Of a DNA stretch of 44,291 bases, positions 16,090 through 24,152 are shown in pieces. How positions within the stretch are numbered: the first letter of the stretch is position 1; every line of letters starts with the position of its first letter. Source of the DNA: Gammaproteobacteria bacterium. Its GTDB lineage: Bacteria > Pseudomonadota > Gammaproteobacteria > Steroidobacterales > Foliamicaceae. A model generated the notes under the pieces. That model ran no database searches and was not told the DNA's origin. It worked only from the letters and a program-made list of their open reading frames with translations. The translations under genes and the position numbers were made by a program. Where the stretch lies: NCBI GenBank assembly GCA_009844425.1, contig VYBN01000020.1, positions 1 through 44,291 on the forward strand, written 5' to 3'.

Positions 16090-17448
16090 ATGTCCGCGAC
16101 CCGCGAACTCATGTTCGACCACGGCCAGCCGAGTTACTCGGAGGTCAACAACGACGTCATCAACGCGCTGACCACCACCACCTGGCGCTACTGGGTGACG
16201 CTCGTCATATCCGCCGGCACTGCGCTGCTGTTCTTTGTCGCACCGTGGATCTACCAGATCATCGTGGGCGTGGGCGCCGCGGGCATGAACCGCAACGCGA
16301 TGTGGGGCACCTACCTGTCCAACTTCATCTTCTGGATCGGACTGAGCCACTCGGGAACGCTGCTGTCCGCGGTGCTGCACATTACCCAGTCGGACTGGCG
16401 CAAGTCGATCTACCGAAGCGCGGAGGCGATGACGCTGTTCTCGCTGATGACCGCGGCCATGTTCGTGATGGTGCACGTGGGACGGGTGTGGTTCGTGCAC
16501 TGGACCTTCCCCTTCCCCAACCCGATGGAGTTGTGGCCGAACTTCCGCTCGCCGCTGATGTTCGACGTGATGGCGATCCTGACCTACCTCACGGCCAGCA
16601 GCGTGTTCATCTACATGGGGTCGTTGCCGGACTTCGCCGCGGTGCGCGACCGCTCCACCGGGCTGCGCCGGAGGATTTACGCGGTCATGTGCTTCGGCTG
16701 GCGCGGAACGGCGCATGAATGGCACACGCTGGGCTGGGCCTACACCTTCTTCGCCGTGCTCGTGATCCCGCTGGCGGTATCGGTGCACTCCATCGTGTCC
16801 TGGGACTTCGCGATGTCCACGGTTCCGGGCCTGCATCACACCATTTTTGCGCCTTATTTCGTGTGCGGGGCGATCTACTCGGGCACGGCGGGGATAGTGA
16901 CCGTAATGTGGATGCTGCGGAAGTTCATGGGTTTCGGCCGCTACATCGGGCAGCTGCACATCGACAACCTCTCCAAGCTGCTGCTGGTGCTTTCGCTGAT
17001 CTGGACGTACATCAACATCTGCGAGAACTTCAGCGGCTGGTACAGCGGCACGAGCTTCGAATACGAAGCAATCCTCTACCGGGTCTGGGAAGGCCCGTTC
17101 TGGTGGCTGTACTGGGAGATGATCCTGTTCTGCGCCGTGGTTCCGCTGGTGCTGTTCTCGCGCCGCATCCGGACCAACTGGAACGTGATGCTGGTGATCT
17201 CCATCCTGATCAACATCGGCATGCTGACGGAGCGCTTCGTCATCGTCGCCAGTTCGCTGCCGCGCAAGTTCCTGCCCGACGTGTTCGGGACCTACTTCCC
17301 GAGCCTGGTCGAGATTTCCATCACGGTCGGCTCGTTTGCCATCTTCACGACGCTGTTCCTGCTGTTCGTGAAGATATTCCCGGCCGTTTCCATCTACGAG
17401 GTCAAGGAAACGCTCAATCCGTTGCGCAAGAGGGAGGCTCATACATGA
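16090..17448 (+). CDS. actC: Alternative complex III quinol-oxidising membrane subunit ActC (NrfD-like)
   Basis: Polytopic NrfD/PsrC-family membrane protein, 452 residues, about ten hydrophobic segments. The start region (TRELMFDHGQPSYSEVNNDV) and the first membrane segments match the complex III type rather than short NrfD proteins. Many histidine and acidic residues lie inside segments (for example GLSHSGTLLSAVLHITQ and TAAMFVMVHVGRVWFVHW), consistent with quinol binding and proton handling. ActC sits next to ActB2 in the known structures and oxidises the quinol pool. Its stop overlaps actD as ATGA. It is paralogous to actF of the same operon. Confidence 0.93.
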   Translation: MSATRELMFDHGQPSYSEVNNDVINALTTTTWRYWVTLVISAGTALLFFVAPWIYQIIVGVGAAGMNRNAMWGTYLSNFIFWIGLSHSGTLLSAVLHITQSDWRKSIYRSAEAMTLFSLMTAAMFVMVHVGRVWFVHWTFPFPNPMELWPNFRSPLMFDVMAILTYLTASSVFIYMGSLPDFAAVRDRSTGLRRRIYAVMCFGWRGTAHEWHTLGWAYTFFAVLVIPLAVSVHSIVSWDFAMSTVPGLHHTIFAPYFVCGAIYSGTAGIVTVMWMLRKFMGFGRYIGQLHIDNLSKLLLVLSLIWTYINICENFSGWYSGTSFEYEAILYRVWEGPFWWLYWEMILFCAVVPLVLFSRRIRTNWNVMLVISILINIGMLTERFVIVASSLPRKFLPDVFGTYFPSLVEISITVGSFAIFTTLFLLFVKIFPAVSIYEVKETLNPLRKREAHT

Positions 17449-17939
17449 CGCTGCTGGCCTCATTCGCGCACGAAGACGCCGCGCTGGACGCGGCCCGGGC
17501 CCTGCGCGAGAAGGGCGTAGCCGGAGTGGATCTGTATTCGCCGATCCCGCTGCACGGGGCCGAGGAAGCGCTGGGACTGGGCAAGTCCCTGGTGCGGGTG
17601 TTCACGCTGCTCGGGGGCATCCTGGGCGCGATCGGCGGATTTACGCTGTGCGTTTGGACCGCCACGCGCTTCATCCTGCCGACCGCCGGTCGGCCCGTGA
17701 TCACGCTGCCGCCGTATCTGCTGATCACCTACGAGAGCACGATCCTGCTGGGTACGCTGATGACGCTGCTGGGTTTCTTCGTGGTGGCGCGCTTGCCGGC
17801 GTGGCGGGATCGCACTTACCGGGCTTCGAGCAACGTGGACCGCTTCGTGATTTCGGTTGCGGGACCCGGAGCAGCCGAGGCCGAGGATATCCTGCGCGCG
17901 GCAGGCGCCGAGTCGATCGAGCGGGAGAGTGCATCATGA
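17445..17939 (+). CDS. actD: Alternative complex III subunit ActD (DUF3341)
   Basis: Small membrane subunit, 164 residues, with two central membrane segments (about 47-65 and 90-110) and cytoplasmic ends. ATG 17445 overlaps the actC stop and is preceded by AGGGAGG (17431-17437). The N-terminal motif (LLASFAHEDAALDAARAL, then GVDLYSPIPLHG) is typical of DUF3341. It has no cofactor motif and is thought to be structural, packing against ActC. Its stop overlaps the ATG of actE, though the actE N-terminus has been altered by a palindrome. Confidence 0.92.
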   Translation: MTLLASFAHEDAALDAARALREKGVAGVDLYSPIPLHGAEEALGLGKSLVRVFTLLGGILGAIGGFTLCVWTATRFILPTAGRPVITLPPYLLITYESTILLGTLMTLLGFFVVARLPAWRDRTYRASSNVDRFVISVAGPGAAEAEDILRAAGAESIERESAS

Positions 17940-18628
17940 CAGGTGCCAGCCCCGCGCCTTTTTCACGCCTGACCTTTCCGGGAGGCGCCATCCCTGGCTC
18001 GGTTTCGCCATCCCTGGCTTCAACGCTCCCGGAAAGGTCAGGCGTGAAAAAGGCTTCCGTGTTCGCCGTTCTGTTGCTCGCAGCCGCGCTGGTCGTGTCT
18101 GGCGGGTTACAGGCGTTGCCGTGGAACGATGACATGAAGGACCAGGTGAGCATCAAGACGCAGGAAACGACGGTGGAGTTGCCGGCGGAGTCCGTTCCTG
18201 CCGACGGTGGCGAACTGGACGGGCCGGCCGATCTTGCGGAGCTGGTGCGGGCGCGGTTGAGGGCCGGAGAGCAATTGAGCAATCCGCTGGTCGCGGAAGA
18301 CCCGGACGACGGCCGCGCGGCGGAGATGTACGACGTTTACTGCCGCGTATGCCACGGTGTCGCGGGCGCCGGCGACGGCAGCGTGGGACTCAAGTACAAC
18401 CCCCAGCCCATGGACCTCACCTTGCCGTATGTGCAGCAGCAGACCGACGGCCAGCTCTACTACACGATCACGCACGGCGGCGTGATCATGCCCAGCTACC
18501 GGTTTGCGATGTCGAGTGAAGACCGCTGGCGCATCGTGCAGTACCTGCGCACCGGCCTGATTGAGGAAGCCGCGAAAGTGGCGGACGCCGCCGAGGCCGA
18601 GCCCGGCGGCGAGACGGCGGCGGAATGA
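17936..18628 (+). CDS. actE: Alternative complex III monoheme cytochrome c subunit ActE, N-terminus carrying a palindrome
   Basis: Periplasmic monoheme cytochrome c, 230 residues from ATG 17936, which overlaps the actD stop as ATGA like most junctions in this operon. The heme site is CRVCH (136-140) and M185 in GGVIMPSY is the probable sixth ligand. Residues 8-39 are encoded by a perfect 28-bp inverted repeat element (17957-18053) that keeps the frame open. The hydrophobic signal or anchor (ASVFAVLLLAAALVVSGG) begins only at residue 40. GTG 18044, with GGAAAGG about six bases upstream inside the element, gives a more normal N-terminus and may be the working start now. ActE delivers electrons to the terminal oxidase in this complex. 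Confidence 0.88.
   Translation: MTGASPAPFSRLTFPGGAIPGSVSPSLASTLPERSGVKKASVFAVLLLAAALVVSGGLQALPWNDDMKDQVSIKTQETTVELPAESVPADGGELDGPADLAELVRARLRAGEQLSNPLVAEDPDDGRAAEMYDVYCRVCHGVAGAGDGSVGLKYNPQPMDLTLPYVQQQTDGQLYYTITHGGVIMPSYRFAMSSEDRWRIVQYLRTGLIEEAAKVADAAEAEPGGETAAE
17957..18053. repeat. Perfect 28-bp palindrome element inside the actE coding region
   Basis: Arms 17957-17984 and 18026-18053 are exact reverse complements over 28 bases, around a 41-base centre that holds CGCCATCCCTGGCT twice. The element lies between the original ATGA junction of actD/actE and the signal peptide core of ActE. It is in frame with no stop codon. As RNA it would form a strong hairpin across the translation start. Confidence 0.92.
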
Positions 18629-19884
18629 GCGTAAACGGCGTCACGGGTGCGATGGGCGCCAAGGCGTTCCTGGCGACGATCGGTTTTCTCGCGGGAATCG
18701 CGGTCGTTTCCTTTGCCCTGCTCTGGATGGACGGCGCCGACAGCGATTTTCCGTGGGCGTTCGCGCTGGTCATGTGGATGTTCGTGCTCGGTCTGAGCCA
18801 GGCGGGCATCTGTTTTACCGCGGTCATGCGCCTGTGCAAGGCGGAATTTTCCGGGGTCTTTTACCGCCTCGGCGAAGTGATGACGCTGGCGTTCCTGCCG
18901 TTCGCCTTCATAGGCTTCGCCCTGATCTTCTCCTGCGGACGCGAGTCCCTGTTTTACTGGCTGCAGGAAGGCGACCATGGACACCTGAGTCCGTGGCTGA
19001 ACGAGAACCTGCTGCTGTGGCGCAACCTCGTGGCGCTGGCGGCCTTCTACGGCCTGTCCGTGCTGTATTTCCTCTGGGGCCTGCTGCCGGACGTTCGCGA
19101 CGAAATGGCCGAAAGCGGCAATCCCGTGTGCCGCGCCTGCTGGCGGTGGCTGGCGTCCTGGCGCGGGCGGGTAAGCCTGTTCACGCTGCAGCGGCGCCTG
19201 TATTTCTCGTCCTTCTTCATCCTCTTCTTCTACGTCATGTCGAACTCCTTCATCGCCTGGGACTTCGGGATGACGCTGATTTCGCACTACCACAGCAGCG
19301 TATATCCCCTCTACTACATCCAGGGCATCAACCTGGCCGGGTCGGCGGCCATCCTCCTGATGAGCGCGGTGCTGTGGCGCAGCGAGGGCCTGAAGGATTG
19401 GTTCGACGCGGGCCGTCTCAAGCAGATGGGCATCCTGATTACGTCGTTCAGCCTGTTGTGGCTCTACATGTTCTGGGCCCAGTTCTTCGTGTCCTGGTTC
19501 GGCAACCTCGATTACGAGTACGGGGTGGTCTCGCTGCAGATGTACGGGCACTACCAGCCGTTTTTCTGGGCCATGGTCAGCGGCATGTTCTTCATACCCT
19601 TACTGTGCGGAATCGCCGCGTGGGTCAAGCGTACCTGGCCGGCCATGCTGGTGCTGTCCGGGTTGATCGTGGTGGGCTTCTGGATCAACCGCTATCTCAA
19701 CGTTCTGCCGATACTGGAACCGGCGCATGTGCCGTTCGCCGATGTCAGGGAGTGGCTGATTGCGATTTCGGCGCTGGCCTCCTGGTTCTTCCTGGTCCTG
19801 GTGATGTTCCGCAGCATGCCGATGATCTCCGCCTGGCAGATCAGCCACTACGCGACCGAAGAGCAACTCGAAGCCGCCTCCTGA
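18625..19884 (+). CDS. actF: Alternative complex III membrane subunit ActF (NrfD-like)
   Basis: Second NrfD-type membrane subunit, 419 residues, about ten hydrophobic segments, starting at an ATGA overlap with actE. The order cytochrome ActE then ActF, and the motif set (FTAVMRLCKAEFSGVFYRLGEVMT; SFIAWDFGMTLISHYHSSVYP), match ActF of complex III. It is paralogous to ActC but generally lacks a functional quinol site in studied complexes; I cannot decide that from sequence alone. It ends the operon. No cytochrome oxidase genes follow, so the oxidase partner is encoded elsewhere. Confidence 0.92.
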   Translation: MSVNGVTGAMGAKAFLATIGFLAGIAVVSFALLWMDGADSDFPWAFALVMWMFVLGLSQAGICFTAVMRLCKAEFSGVFYRLGEVMTLAFLPFAFIGFALIFSCGRESLFYWLQEGDHGHLSPWLNENLLLWRNLVALAAFYGLSVLYFLWGLLPDVRDEMAESGNPVCRACWRWLASWRGRVSLFTLQRRLYFSSFFILFFYVMSNSFIAWDFGMTLISHYHSSVYPLYYIQGINLAGSAAILLMSAVLWRSEGLKDWFDAGRLKQMGILITSFSLLWLYMFWAQFFVSWFGNLDYEYGVVSLQMYGHYQPFFWAMVSGMFFIPLLCGIAAWVKRTWPAMLVLSGLIVVGFWINRYLNVLPILEPAHVPFADVREWLIAISALASWFFLVLVMFRSMPMISAWQISHYATEEQLEAAS

Positions 19885-19903
19885 GGCGGGAGAGCGAGAC
19901 GGT

Positions 19904-19926
19904 GCGAGGGTCATGCCCTCGCTCCC
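19904..19926. repeat. Hairpin repeat family B between convergent genes
   Basis: Stem GCGAGGG (19904-19910) and CCCTCGC (19916-19922) with loop TCATG, followed by TCCC. The whole 23-base block is the exact reverse complement of 15996-16018. It sits in the 47-bp gap between the ends of actF and the ferredoxin gene, where it could act as a bidirectional transcript end. There is no T-run. Confidence 0.75.
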
Positions 19927-19931
19927 GGGAG

Positions 19932-20336
19932 TCAGGAAAGACTTCGGATCAGGTCTTCGATTTCGTCGTCGGTCGGCGTGGCAGCGGTAGCCGGCGGCGC
20001 GCCGGAAACCCGCGCTTCGGCGCTGTCGCCCATCGCGGCCAGGCGCGCCTTGCGTGCGCGAAATCGCCGCTGAGCGGTCTGTCCCAGGCGCCGCAGCTTG
20101 CCGCGCCGAATGCCTTCATCCTCATCATCGGCGGGCGCGCCGGGAAAGCGTGGTTCGATGTCGATGCAGTCCACGGGGCAGGGCGGCAGGCACAAGCCGC
20201 ATCCCACGCACTCGTCATTAATGATCGTGTGGGTGAAGTTGCGGCTGCCGATGATGGCGTCCACCGGACAGGCCGGAAGGCAGCGTGCGCAGCCCACGCA
20301 TAGCGCTTCGTCGATTCGCGCTACCGAGGGCTGCAT
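19932..20336 (-). CDS. RnfB-type 2[4Fe-4S] ferredoxin, stand-alone
   Basis: Protein of 134 residues with two ferredoxin motifs: C13/C16/C19/C23-P and C43/C46/C49/C53-P. The sequence [23 protein letters not shown] resembles the ferredoxin domain of RnfB, the soluble electron carrier of the Rnf complex. Here the N-terminal membrane anchor and the first cluster domain of RnfB are missing and no other rnf gene is present. The C-terminal third is charged ([14 protein letters not shown]) and ends in an acidic segment. It starts four bases after the metG stop, on the same strand, a neighbourhood also seen in other gammaproteobacteria. The electron partners are unknown. Confidence 0.85.
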   Translation of the reverse strand: MQPSVARIDEALCVGCARCLPACPVDAIIGSRNFTHTIINDECVGCGLCLPPCPVDCIDIEPRFPGAPADDEDEGIRRGKLRRLGQTAQRRFRARKARLAAMGDSAEARVSGAPPATAATPTDDEIEDLIRSLS

Positions 20337-20340
20337 GGCA

Positions 20341-22338
20341 CTAGCGCACGCGCATGCCCGGTTCCGCGCCTTCGTCGGGGGACAGCAGGAACACCCGCGA
20401 CTCTCCCTCGCCGGCGGCCAGCACCATGCCTTCCGACACGCCGAAACGCATCTTGCGCGGCTTCAGGTTCGCCACCAGTACCACCTTGCGTCCCACCAGG
20501 ATCGAAGGCGCGTAGGCGCCGGCAATCCCGGCGAAGACGGTGCGGCCCTTGCCGCCGTCGTCCAGCGTAAGCCGCAGCAGCCGGTTGGCGCCCGCCACGC
20601 GTTCGGACTTGACGATCTTCGCCACCCGCAGGTCGGTGCGCAGGAACTCTTCGATGTCGATGGGTTCGGAATGCTCGACTTCGGCGGCAGCCTGGCCGCG
20701 ATTGGTTTCCACCAGGGCCTTGAGCGTCTTGAGCGATATTCGGCCCGCCAGCGGCTTGAATACGGCGATCGATTCGCCAAGCAGCGGTTCGTCCACGTCA
20801 TTCCATTTCAGATCGGAGCGCAGAAATGCACCGGCCTTCGAGGAGATGTCCGGAAGAACCGGGGCGATATAGGTCATGAGCACCCGAAACAGGTTGATCC
20901 CCTGCGTGACGATCGCCTGCAATTCGTCCTGCCTGTCCGGGTCCTTGGCCAGTTCCCAGGGCTTGCGCTCGTTGATCCAGACGTTGGCGCGGTCGGCCAG
21001 GGCCATGATCGCCCGCATGGCCTTGCCGTAGGAACGGGATTCATAATGCTCGCCGATCCGCTCCCGCTGCGCGGCGAATTCCTCGTACAGGGCCGGGTCG
21101 TGCAGCCGCGGTCCGAGGCGGTTGTCGAACCCGCGCTGCACGAAGCTGGCGCAGCGGCTGGCGATGTTCACCAGCTTGCCGACCAGATCGGAGTTGATCC
21201 GCGCGGCGAAATCCTCCAGCTGCAGGTCGATGTCGTCCAGGCCCGGACCGAGCTTTGCGGCGTAGTAGTAGCGCAGGTACTCGGGGTCCAGGCCGGCCGC
21301 CAGGTAGTCCGAGGCGGTAATGAATGTGCCCTTGGACTTGGACATCTTCAGCCCGTCCACGGTCAGGAAGCCGTGTACGAAAACGCCGCTGGGCGTGCGC
21401 ATGCCGGCGCCCAGCAGAACCGCCGGCCAGAACAATGCGTGGAAGTACAGGATGTCCTTGCCGATGAAGTGGTACAGCTCGGCGTCACTGTCCGGTCCGA
21501 AATAGCGTTCGAACCGGTCTTCGGCGTCCTCGCCGGCGCCGCACAGGTTGCGGAAGCTGGCCATGTAGCCGACCGGCGCATCCAGCCAGACGTAGAAGTA
21601 CTTCCCCTTCTCGCCCGGCACCTCGAAGCCGAAATACGGCTCGTCGCGGGTGATGTCCCAGTCCTTCAGGCCTTCCTTGAACCACTCGGCCAGCTTGTTG
21701 CGGGCGCCGCGGTCCAGGTTGCCGGCCTGCATCCAGGTCTTCAGCAGCGATTCGAACTCGCCCAGCTTGAAGAACTTGTGCTCGGATTCGCGCGTGACCG
21801 GCGGGCGGCCGCTCAGGATCGAACGCGGGTTGACCAGCTCCGAGGGGGCGTAGGTGGCCCCGCAGGCGGCGCAGCTGTCGCCGTACTGGTCCTCCGCCCC
21901 GCAGGACGGGCACTCGCCCCGCACGTAGCGGTCGGGCAGGAACATGCCCGCCTCCTCGTCGTAGGCCTGCTGTATCGTGCGGGTGCGGATGTAACCGCGC
22001 TCCACCAGCCGAGAGTAGATCCGTTCCACGAGTTCCCGGTTCTCCGGCGAATGCGTCGTGTAATAGTTGTCGAAGCGGATCCCGAAGGACTCGAAGTCCC
22101 GCACGTGCGCGGCCCGGCAGGATTCGGCGTATTTCTCCGGACTCGTGCCTTCCTCGCGCGCCTTGAGCATCGTGGGCGTGCCGTGCGCATCGGTCGCGCA
22201 AACGAAAGCGCAGTCGGCGCCGGACAGCCGCTGGTAGCGAACCCAGATGTCGGTCTGCACCATCTCGAGCAGGTTGCCGAGATGGATCTGACCGCTGGCG
22301 TAGGGCAGCGCCGCGGTGACTAGGATCTTGCGCGCCAT
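20341..22338 (-). CDS. metG: Methionyl-tRNA synthetase
   Basis: Charges tRNA-Met in the cytoplasm; essential. 665 residues, with the class I signature at HLGN (19-22), a zinc-binding knuckle C143/C146 and C156/C159, and KMSKS at 331-335. An anticodon-binding helical domain follows, then a C-terminal EMAP/Arc1-like tRNA-binding and dimerisation domain (about 560-665; [18 protein letters not shown]). The long form with this C-terminal domain is the one found in gammaproteobacteria. It lies 17 bases behind the ACE-like peptidase gene on the same strand, and its own promoter may lie within that gene. Confidence 0.97.
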   Translation of the reverse strand: MARKILVTAALPYASGQIHLGNLLEMVQTDIWVRYQRLSGADCAFVCATDAHGTPTMLKAREEGTSPEKYAESCRAAHVRDFESFGIRFDNYYTTHSPENRELVERIYSRLVERGYIRTRTIQQAYDEEAGMFLPDRYVRGECPSCGAEDQYGDSCAACGATYAPSELVNPRSILSGRPPVTRESEHKFFKLGEFESLLKTWMQAGNLDRGARNKLAEWFKEGLKDWDITRDEPYFGFEVPGEKGKYFYVWLDAPVGYMASFRNLCGAGEDAEDRFERYFGPDSDAELYHFIGKDILYFHALFWPAVLLGAGMRTPSGVFVHGFLTVDGLKMSKSKGTFITASDYLAAGLDPEYLRYYYAAKLGPGLDDIDLQLEDFAARINSDLVGKLVNIASRCASFVQRGFDNRLGPRLHDPALYEEFAAQRERIGEHYESRSYGKAMRAIMALADRANVWINERKPWELAKDPDRQDELQAIVTQGINLFRVLMTYIAPVLPDISSKAGAFLRSDLKWNDVDEPLLGESIAVFKPLAGRISLKTLKALVETNRGQAAAEVEHSEPIDIEEFLRTDLRVAKIVKSERVAGANRLLRLTLDDGGKGRTVFAGIAGAYAPSILVGRKVVLVANLKPRKMRFGVSEGMVLAAGEGESRVFLLSPDEGAEPGMRVR

Positions 22339-22355
22339 GCCGCGATTATCCCGGA

Positions 22356-24152
22356 TTACCAGCCGCAGGAAAGCCCCTGGTTCTCGGTCTCAAGCCAGTC
22401 CATGAGCGGCTGAAAGTAGGCGATGATCGCCGAGGCGTCCATTTCGCGTTGTCCGGTCACTTCTTCCAGCGAGTCCTGCCACGGCCGGCTGGAACCGGAC
22501 TGGAGCATCTTCCACAGCAGCGCGCCGGCCTCCTTGTTCCCGTAGATCGAGCACTCGTGCAGCGGTCCCTCGAATCCCGCGGCGTCGCACAGCGCCCGCT
22601 GGAACTGGAATTGCAGCACGAAGGCCAGGAAGTAGCGGGTGTACGGCGTGTTGCCGGGAATGTGGTACTTGGCGCCCGGGTCGAAATCGGCCTCGCTGCG
22701 ATCCACAGGCGGTCTGATGCCCTGGTAGCGGGTGCGCAGGTCCCACCAGGCTGAGTTGTAATCTTCCGGGGCGATTTCCCCCGAGAACACGCCCCAGCGC
22801 CACTGGTCCATCAGCTTGCCGAAGGGCAGGAAGGCGATCTTGTCCAGCGCCAGCTTCATCTGCGAGTTGATCAGGGCCTCGGGACTTTCCTCAATCTCCT
22901 CGACCAGGCCCAGGTTCTTCAGGAACTTGCCGGTCATCGAAAGCGTGACCGTGTCGCCCACCGCCTCGTGGAAACCGTCGTGGGCCCCCGACTGGAAAAC
23001 GATCGGCTGATCGCGGTAGGCGAGGTAGTAGTAGATATGGCCGAGTTCGTGATAGATGGTGAACAGGTGGTCCTGGGTGGGTTCGATGCACATCTTGATC
23101 CGCACATCGTCCTTGCCGTCCATGCTCCAGGCGCTGGCGTGACAGACCACCTCGCGGTCTTGCGGCTTCACCAGCAGCGAACGCTGCCAGAAACTCTCCG
23201 GAAGCGTGGGCATGCCCAGCGAGACGAAGAAGTCTTCCGCCAGTTCGGTCATGTAGACGGCGCTGTAGTCCTGCTCCTGCATCGCCCGGGTCACGTTCAG
23301 TTCCGCTATGCCGGGATACGGCTCCGCCAGGTCGTAGATCTCGCCCCAGGTCTGCGACCACATATTGCCCAGCAGGTGTGCCGGAATCGGTTCGCCCGCG
23401 GGCACGATTTCGTCGCCGTAAGCCTGCCGCAGCTTGTCGCCGGTGTAGCAGTGCAACTGCTCGTACAGCGGCGACACCTGGCTCCACAGCCGCTCCACTT
23501 CGTCGCTGAAATCGGCCACCGGCATGTCGTAGCCGGAACGCCACAACTCGCCCATGTCGTTGAATCCCAGCTCTTTCGCGCCTTCGTTGCCCAATTCCAC
23601 GAAACGCCGGTAGTCGGCCCGGATCGGGGGAGAAATCGTGCGCCAGCCGCGCCATGCTTCCAGCAGCTCGTAGTAGTCTCGGCTGTTCGCCATGACCACG
23701 CTGAGTTCCTCAAGGTCGCGGCAACTCTCCGGGCCGTCGGGACAATACTTGCCGCTGCCGTATGCGCCTTCCATGCGGGTCATGATTTCCGACAGTTCGC
23801 GACGCTTGGCGTCGTCGTCCGGCGCCGGCAGCGTCGTCCCCCACTTGATCGCGTTGATGGCGCGCTGTGTCAGGGGGGCGAGTTCAACGCCGTCATAGCG
23901 TCTGGCGCCCTCGACCGCGGAACTCTGGAACCTGAGCCCCCGTTCCTGCGCCCTGGCTGCGAGCAGCGCGGTGTCCGGGGTGATGTAGGTCTGATAGGCC
24001 CAGGCGGCCGCGGCGCCTTCCCGGCCCACTTCCTCGTATTGCTCGCTGGTTTCCCTCACAAAATCCTCGGCGCTTTGCAGCGGCGTATCTTCGGTCGAGG
24101 CGCCGACGGGAAGGGTCAGGGCCAGCGCCGTGACGACGATTCGGGTATTCAC
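22356..24152 (-). CDS. M2 family peptidyl-dipeptidase (angiotensin-converting enzyme homologue)
   Basis: Zinc peptidase that removes dipeptides from peptide C-termini, 598 residues. GTG 24152 overlaps the stop of the POT transporter gene as GTGA and is preceded by GGAGGAAG. A signal peptide (about 1-19) suggests a periplasmic location. The zinc site is HELGH (368-372) with the third ligand E396 in HEAVGD. Other M2 features are the substrate-pocket region IPGNTPYTRYFLAFVLQFQFQ and a cysteine in ALCDAAGF. Bacterial ACE homologues such as that of Xanthomonas share this one-domain form. Coupling to a di/tripeptide transporter makes sense: the enzyme makes dipeptides that the transporter takes up. 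Confidence 0.93.
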   Translation of the reverse strand: MNTRIVVTALALTLPVGASTEDTPLQSAEDFVRETSEQYEEVGREGAAAAWAYQTYITPDTALLAARAQERGLRFQSSAVEGARRYDGVELAPLTQRAINAIKWGTTLPAPDDDAKRRELSEIMTRMEGAYGSGKYCPDGPESCRDLEELSVVMANSRDYYELLEAWRGWRTISPPIRADYRRFVELGNEGAKELGFNDMGELWRSGYDMPVADFSDEVERLWSQVSPLYEQLHCYTGDKLRQAYGDEIVPAGEPIPAHLLGNMWSQTWGEIYDLAEPYPGIAELNVTRAMQEQDYSAVYMTELAEDFFVSLGMPTLPESFWQRSLLVKPQDREVVCHASAWSMDGKDDVRIKMCIEPTQDHLFTIYHELGHIYYYLAYRDQPIVFQSGAHDGFHEAVGDTVTLSMTGKFLKNLGLVEEIEESPEALINSQMKLALDKIAFLPFGKLMDQWRWGVFSGEIAPEDYNSAWWDLRTRYQGIRPPVDRSEADFDPGAKYHIPGNTPYTRYFLAFVLQFQFQRALCDAAGFEGPLHECSIYGNKEAGALLWKMLQSGSSRPWQDSLEEVTGQREMDASAIIAYFQPLMDWLETENQGLSCGW

